NCBI GenBank assembly: GCA_026225945.1
Contig: JAMJFZ010001258.1
Span: 2,866,501 to 2,930,500 of the forward strand
Reading direction: 5' to 3'
DNA from: Cricetomys ansorgei
Taxonomy: Eukaryota > Chordata > Mammalia > Rodentia > Nesomyidae
DNA length: 64,000 bases
How positions within the stretch are numbered: position 1 is the stretch's first letter; each line of letters opens with the position of its first letter. The position numbers were made by a program, and so were the translations under genes. The notes below the pieces were generated by a model. The model was not told where the DNA came from. It did not search any database and saw only the letters and a list, made by a program, of their open reading frames with translations. Positions 22,061 through 33,240 of this stretch are shown here, in pieces.

Positions 22061-23378
22061 TTAAGAATGCACTAGAAGGATGTGGGCATGTCAGAAACTG
22101 TTTCTACAGTGCTGGAAATTATGAATTCATCAGAGCAGTGGCCATTTGTGCTGAGCCAGTGATTCACTCAGGGACACCCCAGTGCAAGACTCAATAACCA
22201 AGAGACTGCTTTAAGGTCACACATATTGGCCTATAATTGGTTCCTGCCAGAGAGTCAAAGGCGAAGGAAAGGTCTGTGAAAACCGTAATCTAAAAGTGTT
22301 TCTGGTTTATTTTTCCATCTGTAGTTCCTATAAAAGAGTGACTTAAGGAACTCAGGCTGGTCATAAAGTCAGGATGGAAAGGTAGTTTCAAATGGCATGC
22401 CCAGTCAACTAATTGTTTTATTACTGGGGAAAGGGAAGAAAATGGAACTCAGTATCTTTTGCCAGCAAAATAAAAACTAAGCACCTCCACCAACTGGCCA
22501 ACTGAAAATACCTTAAAATGCCTCAAAAGCTTATGAACACCCTCGGAAGTGCTGTGAGGAGCTGGAGAGGAAACAAGGAACACTGAGGCGGAAAAATGAA
22601 GGGAAGATGTGCAGCCAAGGAGCAGGTGGGAAATGGAACCACTTTTATCCAGGGGCATTTGCAGAACCAGTGATATGGAGCTTAGATTTCCCCAGGCTCA
22701 TGACCACCAGAAACAAAGTACAGGTCCACGTGGGAGGAAGGAGCCCAGGAACAGGCTTAACTAGTGAAACCAGAATCCCTGAAGTTAGGTTCTCAGAGCA
22801 GGGAAAATGAGAAATGGCTCCACCACCTTCTCACTACCAAGGGGATCACCTAACAAATATGCTTCCTTGGACTCCAAAACCGAAGGACAGAGGAAGAGAG
22901 TCCCTGAGGATCCATACTGACACTGTGGCCCTCACAGACTGAATTCTTATGATCTCTGAGCCTGAATGTCTTCAAACAACAATGCAAGTGGTTCTGGATT
23001 AGCAGTGGGTCCAGGCATCAGCGAATTCTGTCTTAAGAGCACCATTCATCCCAACAGGAAGATAGTCACATACAAGTTCCATAATAAATGAACAATAAGA
23101 GACTTCAAGTATCCCTTAGAAAAAAGAAATATTAACAATGGCTAGAAATCCTGAACTTACCGTAGACAAAGCCCAAAATTATAGAAATAAAGATAAGATT
23201 AAATACCAGCAGTGTCAAAGAGACATCACAAATGACCAAGAAGATACAACTGGAGAGGGAAGTAAAGGAATTATCCAAGCTGCAGTTTAGAGATAACACA
23301 GATTTCGACATTTGTGTGGAGAAATACTGAGAAGCAGGGAAGTTGGACTAAAGGTTGAACAGCAGTCTAGATCAGCAG
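22061..23378. other. Mostly unique; possible ancient L1/HAL1 traces
   Basis: The A-rich stretch at 23030-23330 (taagagacttcaagtatccc, gaaatattaacaatggct, aagagacatcacaaatgacc) has the texture of decayed LINE sequence but no block I can place. No gene seen. Confidence 0.35.
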
Positions 23379-23575
23379 CTCTTCGCTGGGGCAATTTCAT
23401 CCTCCATGGTACATTCGGCATGTCCTGATATATTTGCATATCACTGCTGCTCGGAATAAGCTGACGCCCAGCAGTCAGAGTTCACAGATGCTGCTGAACA
23501 TGGTCCAGTCACAGATGCCCTGCTCAATAAAGAATGACATCATTGGTGCAGAAGCTGTGCTGTCCTCTTAGAACT
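23379..23575 (+). mobile_element. hAT-type non-autonomous DNA transposon relic
   Basis: cagcagctcttcgctggggc, aatttcatcctccatggtac, attcggcatgtcctgata, agatgctgctgaacatggtc and aataaagaatgacatcattg follow a mammal-wide MER/hAT family whose consensus reads 'ttctcaa...ggggacatttggcaatgtctgg...gatgctgctaaacatcct...aaagaattat'. Family number not certain. Confidence 0.6.
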
Positions 23576-23735
23576 CCAGAACTAAAGGATATTAGAAGTG
23601 AGGCGAAGGTAACATTTGAGTGGGTAAGAGAACTTGATTAATATAACCACATATGACCTAAATACCAATACACACATGAAGAATGTTAATATACCAAATG
23701 GAAAGAATAAACATATATTTTAATTTTTCACTCTG

Positions 23736-23905
23736 TGTGTGTGTACGTGCGTGAGCATATATTACAACATGGATGTGGAGGTCAGAGGACAACTTTTGGG
23801 AGTCATTTCTCTCCTTCTATTGTGTGGTTTCCAAGAGAGATTCGGGTCCTCAGACCTGGTGTCCAGCACGCTGATCAACTGAGTCCTCTCAGCAGCCTGC
23901 TTCCC
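23736..23905 (-). mobile_element. RSINE1/B4-type SINE, antisense
   Basis: gtgtgtgtgtacgtgcgtga precedes gtggaggtcagaggacaact, tttgggagtcatttctctcc, gggtcctcagacctggtgtc and the head gatcaactgagtcctctcag, the full antisense RSINE1 order. Confidence 0.85.
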
Positions 23906-23999
23906 TTCTCTTTAATGCAAGCACTTGTGCCAACTAGCCTAGCAATAAATGCTTTAAAAGCCAGGTGCATTACGATTCCTTCCACTATTCTGTATTTGA

Positions 24000-24390
24000 A
24001 ATTTCCTAAATTGAGAAGTTAATTAAGAATGAAAAGAACCACCCAGAGAAAAGACAGACCACGCTGAATTTAAAAAAAAAAAAAAAAAAGTAATCAGTTC
24101 GTCAGCATCAAGAATGGAAACGGAAAGATGAGAGGAGAAAAAAGATGCCAACATGGAATTTTATACAAAGCGAAAATATTGTGTGAGAGCAAGGATCGGG
24201 CGTGTTCAGGCAGACCGAAATTGAGTTTTGTTCAATGGCAAATCTTCACTAAAAATGTTCTCAAGCATGGACTCAAGGCGAGGGAAGGGATCCACGGGAA
24301 GGGTTGAGGTGCAGGAAGGCTCAGAAGGAATAGGTTTAAGTGTAAACATTCCAGGAGGATCTTCCTCAAAATCATGCCCAAAGTTAAAGC
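24000..24390 (+). mobile_element. Ancient L1 fragment
   Basis: catggaattttatacaaagc and gaaaatattgtgtgagagca, followed by gttcaggcagaccgaaattg, follow an old L1 passage ('gaattttatacccagcgaaaatat...cattttcagacaaac...'). An A19 run sits at 24070-24089. Confidence 0.55.
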
Positions 24391-24759
24391 CCTAGCAGAG
24401 CTCTGTGTGAAGAAAGCTGGTGTGGAAACACTGCACCAGACAATGCTCACTCCTTCCAGCCCGCATGGGACATTTGAGAAGCTGACCAGCCATAAACCGC
24501 GTAAGAGATGCTGATTTCTGCGGCGGCATCAATTCATACCTCATCTTAATGTCAATGCAGTTTAACCTTCATCCAAGACAAATCTTCCTGTTTGAGCTTG
24601 AATGTGTATGTTTGTTCTAACCCTGGGCAAGTCTCAACAATCTCCAATACCTATTAACATAAAATTATGTTCTCTTCACAATACAATTAACTCAGAAATC
24701 AGCAATGATAGTCGGTGCACTAGTGTACACCGACTCAAGGGGTTGAAGGAGAATGTCCC

Positions 24760-25072
24760 TCGTGGGTTCATATGTTTGGATGCTTGGTCCCCAGTTGCTG
24801 GACCGTTTTGGGAAGGATTAGGAGGTGTGGCCTTGTTGGAGGAAGTAAGCCACTGCGGTTGGGGTTTGAGCTTTCCAAAGCCCACACCAGGTCCAGTCTT
24901 GTTCTCTCCGCCTACAACTTGTGGATCAGATCTGAGCTCTCAGCTTCTGCCCAGCACCACGCCTGCCCACATGCTGCCATGGGTTTACCCGAGTTCCCAA
25001 TAAACACTTTCTTTAGGAGTTTCCCTGGTCACAATGTCTCTTCGCAGCAACAGAACAGTGACTAAGACAGGA
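24760..25072 (+). mobile_element. Rodent repeat 'A'-related sense copy
   Basis: ttcatatgtttggatgcttg, gattaggaggtgtggccttg, ttggaggaagtaagccactg, cagcaccacgcctgcccaca, tgctgccatgggtttacc, aataaacactttctttagga and ggtcacaatgtctcttcgca then acagtgactaagacag are all hallmarks of this rodent repeat, in order. Confidence 0.85.
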
Positions 25073-25289
25073 TCCATTGCTCAAGATGCTGCTTAGAAGG
25101 CCCTGGCCATCCCTGCGCATCCAGTGATGGTGCTGGCTCCGTGCGAGGACAGACAAGTCTAGAGGGTTCAGGTCTACTTACTCCGTCTGCCCCTTAGTGC
25201 CCAGCTCCCCAAGGCAGGGCTGTTTCTCAGGAAACCGTGTGCGCTACTGCCCCCAGCTCCAGCACCAGGGCTGTAGTTTGTTGATTTTG

Positions 25290-25945
25290 CCTGGGAGGTG
25301 AGCAATGCCGCAGGGGTCCCCAACCCTCTCCAGTCCAACGGACTTCGACAGCTTCTCTACAAAGTGAAGGCTGTGGTGAAAGGAGCTGGGTATGTGGGGA
25401 CAAGGTTCATTGGAGAACACAGGCTCAACAGCTCAGAGAACGTGGGAGAGAAGCGAAATACTCCTTCGGAACTCCCTGCAAAGGCGCGTGAATCCGGTCT
25501 GGATAGTCGGTGTGTAAGGCTATTTATACCGTTTCCATCCCCAACCCCGGTGGCACCCAGAGCAGTGCCTGGGAGAACCTCACGGAGACAGCTTAGGGTA
25601 AAAAATAACAAGTCTGATGGGAAACATAAAGATACGCCTCCAAGAAGGTATCATCCGGGGACACAAACAGGTTCGGGGGCACATCACAGGGAAGATACTG
25701 ATCCGCAAACGGAAGGAGCAGCGCGGAAGCGGGAAGACGAGAATAATCATTGTGCTACAAAAAAAGATGAACTACAGACCTATCAGCAGGAACGACGGAG
25801 GTCAGAAGTCCGTGGTACCACATACTCAGACCGCTGACGTTAAAAAGAGTCATCGATCCAAGATTTTCTGTGTACCAAAATCGGTTTATGAAAGGCACAA
25901 AAGGCATCCCAGACAAACAGGAACCGAAATAACATGTTGCTAGCC
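25290..25945. other. CpG-retaining segment with open frames, origin unknown
   Basis: From 25481 to 25890 I count about 23 CpGs, far above the near-zero background nearby (for example 31021-31380). Plus-strand frames of 179 codons (25298-25837) and 108 codons (25617-25943) overlap; both encode basic, low-hydrophobicity peptides with no domain I recognise. On the minus strand a TATA-like ggtataaatagcc reads at 25524-25536. Possibilities are a young insertion such as an LTR, an unmethylated regulatory segment, or an unannotated exon. Confidence 0.4.
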
Positions 25946-25970
25946 AAGGTGGCTAGCATTAGCCAATGCT
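25939..25970. repeat. Two adjacent overlapping hairpins
   Basis: gctagcca (25939-25946), a 3-nt loop, then tggctagc (25950-25957). It overlaps agcatt (25955-25960), a 4-nt loop, and aatgct (25965-25970). Both stems are perfect. Confidence 0.8.
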
Positions 25971-26039
25971 AAAGGTAGTTTCTTTAGGATAAGAGCCCAT
26001 GATCCCAGATGGCAATTAAATTCTACATGGAAAAAAAAA

Positions 26040-26264
26040 TCAGAATGCCAATAATTTTGTAATTATACAAAGCAGATTAATATCATATATTTTCTCCTTT
26101 CTCCCCTTGACTGAATTTAAATGAACTGTGAAAAAAAAGCAGCATGTATATAACTGTGTTGTCGAGGCTATAATCTATAGAAATATAAAATATTTTACAC
26201 GTTACTGTGAAATAACAGCTTGAAAAAATGTGATTGTTACTTTTCTTGTAACAAAACAAAAACC
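26040..26264. other. AT-rich unique segment
   Basis: caataattttgtaattatac and agattaatatcatatatttt give several TAAT cores but no CpG retention. A weak regulatory candidate or plain AT-rich DNA. Confidence 0.3.
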
Positions 26265-26440
26265 TGACAAAAGCCACCTGAGGGAAGATGGGTTTGTTTG
26301 GCTGATGGTTTGAAGGGGAGCCGAGGGCAGGAGTGTGAGGAGCTAGTCACACAGCGCCTGCAGTTAGAAAGTGTAGATACAAGTATTACTCTCGTGTGGG
26401 TTCAATAACGAACAGAAGACAGTTTCTGAGATCAGACCTG
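26265..26440 (-). mobile_element. Rodent repeat 'A', antisense copy (5' part)
   Basis: acctgacaaaagccacctga, gggaagatgggtttgtttgg and ctgatggtttgaaggggagc, then gtgaggagctagtcacac, match the antisense start of repeat A. Confidence 0.75.
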
Positions 26441-27000
26441 AGACCCCCAGGCAAAGGGTCCAGCCTTTCCTGGCCTAAGTCACCTGGATGGAACCCTGAG
26501 CTAATGATCTCCAGGTTATTTTATAGAGAAAAGTAACTGCCCAGTGATACAAAGGCCTATTTTGCATTAATGAACAGAGTCCTATAATCTACTTCCCCCA
26601 ACACCTGGCCGATTGAATTTGCTGCCACTAAGCAAAGGTCAAAATCAAGAGGCAGGGGTATTCCGTATCTCCTTGTTGGTCCCTGGGGAGGAACCATATA
26701 AATCCTTTTCATTAGCAATAACATAAACAAAGGGCAAGATAATCTGAGCATCAATTGCTTAGACAAGTACTAGCTCCTCAAACTAGCATTCTTTCTGCAT
26801 TCCTGAAGGCTGCAGTCCATCCACACGCAGGAAGCTGGTTCCAAGGTGACCTGTCATCCAGCAGCTCATGGCAAATGTTTTAAAGTTCATTTAGCTGCAC
26901 AGATAGTAGACGTAGTTTTAGAATGTCTGAGAATAAGTTCAAATGTTCCACTATAGGAAAGTGAGAGATGAGTTCTACATCATTTTGCTTCCTCTCCTCA
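26441..27000. other. Unique non-coding sequence
   Basis: Nothing recognised. Confidence 0.4.
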
Positions 27001-27029
27001 TTCATTCATTCATTCATTCATTCATTCAT
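27001..27029. repeat. (ATTC)7 microsatellite
   Basis: Seven tandem attc/ttca units, uninterrupted. Confidence 0.97.
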
Positions 27030-28084
27030 GCAGCCCAGGACCCCAGCCTACGAGACAGGGTGTGTACACTCAGAGTGGGTCTTCTCCCTTCAGTGCATCC
27101 TCTCTGGAAATGCCCTCAAAATGCCCTCACAGACTCACCACAGTTGTGTTTCCTGAATTATTCTAAATCCTTTTGCATTGACAATGAAGATTAGCCATCA
27201 CAGAAGGTACTAAGAGCCACACTAGAAGAGGAGAGAGCTGCCGGTTAGTCCAATCCTCCTAAAAGAAAGACGAGCGATTCTCTCGATGCACTTGGCTTTC
27301 TGCATTTGGATAAAAAAAAAATCATTGAAAAAAAATGTGTTCATGCTGAAGGTATAAAGCCTTTAAAATACAACATAAAATTGTTTATACAGTATTCACA
27401 CTGCATAGGTATTATAAGCAATCTAAAGATCATTTAACAAGAGAGAACGTACACAGGTCTTATAAAAATATCACATCATTTTCTGTAAGGGACGCGAGCA
27501 TGGGCATTTGTGTACCTACACACTATCTACAGAAAGCCCCAGAATCAATTTCCCGGGAAACTATACAAGATAGTACAATTGCGTCCATTTTCTCCTCTCC
27601 TCTCTTACCTGATTTTAAATGCAATTCTACGGAACAATATGCATATTTTATTTTTAGAGCAACAATGTGCAGAAATATACAATATTTGACAACAATGAAT
27701 CCGAGAAGATGGATCCATAAAAAAAAAAAAAAAAAAAAAAGCCTCAAAGTCTCACTGGAGCAAGAACCTGACACCAGCCAGAGCCACCAGAACTGTCATC
27801 CTGAAAGGGTGACAGGCAATTTCTCAGATAATGTGTACTTTCAGGGTGGTAGTTAAGAACGATCGCTGAAGGAATGAGGAGTGACTGCGGATGGGCCCCG
27901 TGATCCAGGGGGTTGGTAAAGTGCTCAACAAGTCCCTGTGGTGACGGTTGCACAGCTTTAAGAGCATGCTAAAATCGTTGAGTTGTGCAGCGTGAATGGG
28001 TGCAGCATTATGATGCATGGCGCGGATCTCCGTGAAACTGCTCAGATGAGAGCGTTTTTAAAATTATAAAGGAAAAAGAAAAGT
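27030..28084. other. Mostly unique AT-rich sequence with an A21 run
   Basis: A run of about 21 A at 27720-27740 follows gaagatggatccat. The sequence upstream is not a transcript I recognise, so a processed pseudogene is not supported. No other repeat seen. Confidence 0.4.
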
Positions 28085-28370
28085 CACAGAATGGGAGATA
28101 ATTACATTAGATATAATTGAAGAGAAATGCTTTGCAGACTATGAAAAGAACTTCTACAAATAGGTAATAAAAAGAGTCCAACATGAAACTGTGAGGAAAT
28201 ACTACCACCATTATAGCTATTAACTCACGAGACAATCATCACTAATAATCAGAAAATTAATGCTAAAATCTCAGGGAAATACTTCTATAACTCACCAAAT
28301 AGGCAAATGCAAGCAGCTCTGACAATGCCAAGCCTCGTCACAGATTCAGTCCATTGGGGACACACAACCA

Positions 28371-28965
28371 GACCAGCAAGATGACTTAGGGAGCAAAGAT
28401 GCCTGCTGGGCAAGCCAGGAGACCTGAGTCAGATCCCCAGAAAGAGAGGCATGACTTCACAAAGTTGTCCTCTGATCTGCATATGCATGCCATGGTGCAT
28501 ACCCCAATCTGTTACATGCATGCCATGGTGTATACCCCAATCTGTACATGCATGCTGTGGTGTATACCCCCCCAGTCTGTCCATGCATGCCATGGTGTAT
28601 ACTCCCAATCTGTACATGCATGCCATGGTGTATACCCCCAGTCTGCACATGCATGCCATGGTGTATACCCCCAATCTGTACATGCATGCCATGGTACATA
28701 CCCCGATCTGTATATACATGCTGTGGTGTATACCCCCAATCTGCACATGCATGCCATGGTGTATACCCCAATCTGCACGTGCATGCCATGGTGCATACTC
28801 TCCAACCTGCACGTGATTGCTATGGTATACCCACACACTCTGACCTGCACACGCAGTCCATGGTGTATAATCTACCTCTGACCTGCACATGCATGCCATG
28901 GTGTATACACAGCATGCACATACTCATCAAAAGATAATAAATGCATAAACAAATAAAATAAAATA
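28371..28965 (+). mobile_element. RSINE1 SINE with a minisatellite grown in its 3' half
   Basis: The head (accagcaagatgacttaggg, caagccaggagacctgagtc, agatccccagaaagagaggc, aaagttgtcctctgatctgc) is canonical RSINE1. The A-rich tail reads aataaatgcataaacaaata. Between them, sequence present once in RSINE1 is multiplied about 13-fold. acaacca occurs directly before (28364-28370) and after (28966-28972) the element, consistent with a short target-site duplication in the surrounding L1 relic. Confidence 0.88.
28476..28912 (+). repeat. 33-bp minisatellite of about 13 units inside RSINE1
   Basis: The core catggtg (or tgtggtg, tatggta) starts at 28491, 28524, 28556, 28591, 28624, 28657, 28690, 28722, 28755, 28787, 28821, 28859 and 28897. 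Steps are 32-35 bp except the last two, at 38 bp, which keep ctctgacct of the parental SINE. Open frames of 110-160 codons on both strands come from the 33-bp (11-codon) period. Confidence 0.96.
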
Positions 28966-29086
28966 ACAACCAAAGGAGGAAATTCAACTTTTAGAAAATA
29001 ATCTGTAAAACTGAACATGTACACTCACTACAAATCAGCAAGTTTCCTCTTGTCTGTCTGTTTAAGGCAGTGAAATCCAAACTCAG

Positions 29087-29406
29087 CAGCCACCAGCAGC
29101 TGATATAACCATTGAGCCACTGAAATTTGGGAGTATAAATTGCAATGTGTGCAACATAAATCACTCATTGGGTTTCAAAGACACTATACTAGGGATGTAA
29201 GTTTATACTAATGAATTTACGAATAAATATACTAATATATACTAATAAAATACTAATGATTTTTGTAGTGGCTACAAAGTTGACATCATAATGTTTCAAA
29301 TATATTATGTTATTAAATATTATTAAATTGATTTCACATTTATACTTTTTATATTGTTACTAGAAAATTTTGGATTATTTATGTAGCTTTTTGTTGGACA
29401 CTATAT
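29087..29406 (+). mobile_element. hAT-type MER DNA transposon relic
   Basis: ataaccattgagccactgaa, atttgggagtataaattgca, gggtttcaaagacactatac, attaaattgatttcacattt, ttactagaaaattttggatt and tttttgttggacactat follow a mammal-wide MER element ('ggctattgagcacttgaaatgtggc...ctactagaaaattt...attggacagc'). Same family as 60463-60690. Family number not certain. Confidence 0.65.
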
Positions 29407-29735
29407 GTGATGGTTAACCTTGAGTTTCAGTTTGACAGCAGAGACTGAAGTTGTCTGACAAGGAGTTTCTAGTTGGGTTAATTGAGGTGGGAAGACTCAT
29501 CCTGACGTGAGTGTCACCATTAGGCTGGGGCCCCTAACTGAATAAAAAGGAAAAGAAAATCTGAGAGCCAGCATTTATCTCTCTCTGCCTTCCAGACTGT
29601 CGAGGTAATGTGACCAGCTGCTCAAACCATGACTTACCCACATAACAGTGAGCAAAAATAAACCCTTCTTTACATAATGGCTCTTCTCAGATACTTTGTC
29701 ACAGCAAAGAGAAAAGTAACCAATTCACTTCCTCA
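29407..29735 (+). mobile_element. Rodent repeat 'A', sense copy
   Basis: gtgatggttaaccttgagtt, gttgggttaattgaggtggg, aagactcatcctgacgtgag, actgaataaaaaggaaaaga, aatgtgaccagctgctcaaa, aataaacccttctttacata and tttgtcacagcaaagagaaa are near-consensus. This is the best-preserved repeat A copy here and can serve as its reference. Confidence 0.9.
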
Positions 29736-30224
29736 GAGGTACTGTGTACAAGCAGATCTAAGACACAGCAGCCTTGTTCAGAGGAGCAAAGGAAAATGAA
29801 CTAGAAACATTGGAACCCAGGGCAACTCAGATGCCCTCAGCAACAGAGTGAACGGTAATTTTAGTATATTGAAACCACAGAAACTTGTATCAAAGTGAAG
29901 ATGAAAGAGCTACCTGCATCTGCACACAAGAATCTTAAAACCATCCCATCTGAAAAAGGAAGTTCCAAGCAATACCCATGCCATGCATGAGCCATTGATA
30001 CAACGGTTCGACACACTCAGCATGCTGAGCTGAGGAGGTGGGAAATGCCGACAGGCAGAGACGCAGCACAGCTGAGGCTCTCGCTGGGTGCTAGCGGCGT
30101 GTTCTCTTTTAATACATGTTACAACTTCACATACACATTTACATTCTCTTCTGAAAGTCCAATGTCAGTGATCAACCCTAAAAAAGTATACGTAGCAATC
30201 ACCCCTTCCAAGGCTCAGAGAACA
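29736..30224. other. Unique or unrecognised sequence
   Basis: No repeat recognised with confidence. Confidence 0.4.
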
Positions 30225-30420
30225 TCACAGAAGAATGGGTGGAAAGAATGTAAGAACCACAGTGAGGAGTCCTGGGAAATACCATCTTCTGGGTGCGACA
30301 TGCATTCACAAACTCGCAGCAGCTGTGGTTGCCCGCATAGGGTGGGGCCATCAATACTTCATCACGGATGGAGGCTGGGCTCATGAGAAGCTATTGACAA
30401 TTAATGGTTGATGGGGAAAC
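30225..30420 (-). mobile_element. Rodent repeat 'B', antisense copy
   Basis: gaatgggtggaaagaatgta, accatcttctgggtgcgaca, actcgcagcagctgtggttg, ggctcatgagaagctattga and caattaatggttgatgggga match the reverse complement of the 8100-8860 element. Confidence 0.7.
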
Positions 30421-30460
30421 ACACAGGCAACTGTAATTCCACTCAGGGACACACATGTGC

Positions 30461-30516
30461 ACGACACACACACATGCACACACACACACACACATGTGCA
30501 CACATGTGCACACGCA
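30461..30516. repeat. Interrupted CA/TGCA microsatellite
   Basis: gacacacacacatgcacaca continues as alternating purine-pyrimidine with three atgtgcac inserts. Confidence 0.92.
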
Positions 30517-32005
30517 TGATGTGAAGCTAGAGAGGTTTTCTGGAAAGAAGTGGTTCAACAGGAACTGACCAAGAAACATTGCATAGAACTGTCGGTTAAT
30601 AAAAAATAATTTAAAAGGAAGGAATAGGTGAGTAAAATAAACTCAAGGAAATCAGAGGGAAGAAATCGATGGGGTAAAACAAAAAATATTGCTTAATAGA
30701 CATAGTAGTGAAAAAAAATTTTTGTAGAAATAAAAAACAAAACACCCCTTTGTTACAAAGTTTCTGCACCCTCAGCTGAGGGGTTGGTATGGCCCAGCAG
30801 AGAGACCAGAAGGCATCGGTGTGAGTTCCGAGGACTGTCTGGGAACTTCTGGACTTTTGCTTTTTGACCTTTTCCATGTTGAGGGCAGCACAGTTTGGCT
30901 CTTGATGACTCTAAAGCAGTGTTTTGTAAAGCCAGGAGCAAACTTCTCAGGAATTATTCCAGATCTGGGTCAGTGCAACCCAGATAAGTTCACATCAGTT
31001 AATTCTGCCCTCCAAGTCCTCTCATGACCAGCCTGACCTGGAAACTCAACCTCTCAGTGGGAGCTAATTTTATCTGAGGTCTTTGATAGAGTGAGAAATA
31101 TTTGATAGGCTTTACATTTTAATGGCATCCTCATGGACACTCTTGGTTCTCCCTTTGCTTGTTAGAAGAGAAACTTGGCATGCTTTTCTGTTGGTATCTT
31201 TGGTGCTGTTTAGATTACTTCAAAATTCCTGGGAAACCAGGTTCAAAGCTAGAGGAGGTGATGCTGTTTTTCTGTAGTCAGAGATACACGGCTTTGGGTT
31301 ATCCACATGGGTAAGTGACCTTAAACAAAGCTACCAAACACAATTGTTTATATTTACTGTGGGTTCACAATCCAGGGTGAAGGGGCACGGTTCACTCCTT
31401 CTCTGTCTCCTAACCTCCACCCTCACCCCACAGGCTCTGGGTCAACAGCAGAATTAAAGGGAGAGGAAAGCAATCGTGTCTCACCCATCCTTTAAATTTG
31501 GAGATGCTAGGCAAGAAAGAGACACCGGATCACCCTCAACAATGGAAGTTTCTTTCACTTGGCTCAGCACTGTTGGTAATTCACCTCCTGCTAGCGTTTC
31601 AAATACTATAGGAGTGGGTGGAACAAACTTCTCTCCTCTCCTCAGTACAGGAAATGTAACAGATGGCTCTGGAGAAAGCCTTTTCTATCCATGTGGACCT
31701 CCACTATGATCGAAGCCCAGCAGGATATGGTAACAGGGAGCTGAGCATCATTTCTATGGGACAAAATGTGTATGCTTTAAATCTAAACACATTTCTACAG
31801 ATGAGTGTGAGAGTAAAACTGGTCACAGTTCTGCAGTTAGAGTGATCCTTTACAAATGAGACCAAACCATGGATGCTAGACAAGTGACTTACCATCCATC
31901 TACATCCCCAGCTCAAGAAGGATACTGGCCATCTTGTGCCTAGTTTTAGAAACAAGTGTCCATCATTTGCCTGTGTAAAAAAAAATCACCCTGCTGTGTC
32001 TAACC
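30517..32005. other. Unique non-coding sequence, CpG-poor
   Basis: No repeat or gene recognised. CpG is almost absent, which makes this a useful local baseline. Confidence 0.45.
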
Positions 32006-32147
32006 ATCCATCCATCTAGCTACCCATCCATCCAACCACCTACCCACCCACCCATCCACCCACCCACCCATCCACCCACCACCCAGCCATCCATCCATCC
32101 ACCTACCCCCATCCATCCACCTACCCGCTCACCCACCCCCACACTCA
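32006..32147 (+). repeat. (CCAT/CCAC)n microsatellite
   Basis: About 140 bp of ccat, ccac and cacc tetranucleotides with scattered taccc variants, strongly C-rich on the plus strand. Confidence 0.96.
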
Positions 32148-32149
32148 CT

Positions 32150-32560
32150 GAATACCCCCTATGCGCACAGCTCTGGGCACTGGAAACACAGCAGTGAATA
32201 CAGTCTTGGAACTGACATCCTAATGGAGGGAACACATAGGAAATGACCAAAGGGTACAATCATTAAGAGAGGGAGACTGGAGTAGTCAGGGCCACGTAGG
32301 ATACTAAAATAGAGTGCTGTGTCAGAGAAGCCAAGAGCTACTTCAGGTTTCCTTGAGAAGGTGGCGTTTGAGCTGAGACCCACGTGACAAGAAAGTATAG
32401 GAGGAGAGCCCTTCAGAAAGGGAGAACGCTTGTGCAAAGGCCCACGGATGGTACGTGGTGTGCTCAAGAAAGGGATGGCCAGTGCACTCGGGCGGATTTC
32501 AGGGGCCCAGGGGCACACTGACCTTTGGGACAGAACATGCATCACTGCCAGGCATGTAAG
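32150..32560 (+). mobile_element. Probable L2 LINE fragment
   Basis: agctctgggcactggaaaca, cagcagtgaatacagtcttg, ggcgtttgagctgagaccc and cgcttgtgcaaaggcccacg follow the familiar L2-class order ('ggtgctggggatacagcagtgaacaa...gagctgaga...gtgcaaagg'). Diverged. Confidence 0.5.
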
Positions 32561-32879
32561 GATCTGTTCAGTGTGTCTGGGACCTGTACTTCTGGGGCAT
32601 GTGAGTGGGATGGCCATCACGTCCTAGCAGGACCACATGAGCCCCAGGAACAACCACCAGCTGGACAGCAAGGGGCTCCTTTCCTTGGTCTAAGCACATT
32701 GTCCTGGGGGATACACGTTAGGGAGTGGGGTTCGACCACACAGGGTCCACGCAGGAAGACATCTGACCCTCCCGTTGGAAGAACTAGCACATCCTGTATT
32801 GTGAGCAGTTGAAATAATCTTCAAGTAAATGTGATGCAGGGTTGGATTTAAAGATTCTTTGCGAAAATGCCCTCTTCCC

Positions 32880-33112
32880 TCGTGGACCAACTTCAGTAAC
32901 TCCCTTGAGCCCCCACTGTGTGCCACACAGCTCCAAACAACATATACACGTATAATCTTGATCTTCCAGCTGACGGCAAGAGCCAGGTACTGTTTCTATC
33001 CTGTCAAGCACGAGGAAATGGAGATACAGAAAGACAAAGTAACTTGCCCACAACTGAAAAGGGGCGCACGCGAGACCCGAACCCGGCCGTATCGGCTTTA
33101 AAGAGCTACTTT
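32880..33112 (-). mobile_element. MIR SINE, antisense, well preserved
   Basis: cactgtgtgccacacagctc, agagccaggtactgtttcta, aggaaatggagatacagaaa, gacaaagtaacttgcccaca and gagacccgaacccgg run in order to the tRNA-like head, where the B-box-like gacccgaaccc keeps its CpGs. Confidence 0.88.
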
Positions 33113-33117
33113 TACTT

Positions 33118-33240
33118 TTATCTGTGTATACATTTGTGCATATGCTTGTGTGTGTGAGCATACCATGCACAGAGGTCAGTTTGGTGTCATTTCTCGGCAG
33201 CTACCTTGTCTGAGGCAGGACCTCTGTGTCAGGTTAGCTG
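33118..33240 (-). mobile_element. B4/ID-B1-type SINE fragment, antisense
   Basis: tgtgtgtgtgagcatacc, atgcacagaggtcagtttgg, tgtcatttctcggcagctac and cttgtctgaggcaggacctc are the 3' part of an antisense ID/B1-fusion element; the B1 and ID parts are missing. Confidence 0.65.

Larger units (their letters stand above)
28085..29086 (+). mobile_element. Ancient L1 ORF2-end fragment, split by an RSINE1
   Basis: gaatgggagataattacatt, gaacttctacaaataggtaa and caatcatcactaataatcag correspond to the L1 ORF2 C-terminal coding region. On the far side of the SINE it resumes with ttagaaaataatctgtaaaa and ctgaacatgtacactcacta. Many stops; a non-functional relic. Confidence 0.65.

Noticed and set aside
27500..27745. 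Processed pseudogene ending in an A21 run
   Set aside because: The sequence upstream matches no transcript I know, has no coding frame of note, and has no flanking duplication.
28399..28937. His/Cys/Met-rich frames up to 160 codons on both strands
   Set aside because: Read-through of the 33-bp array inside RSINE1.
33050..33095. tRNA gene suggested by the B-box-like gacccgaaccc
   Set aside because: It is the tRNA-derived head of an antisense MIR; there is no cloverleaf or A box in the right place.
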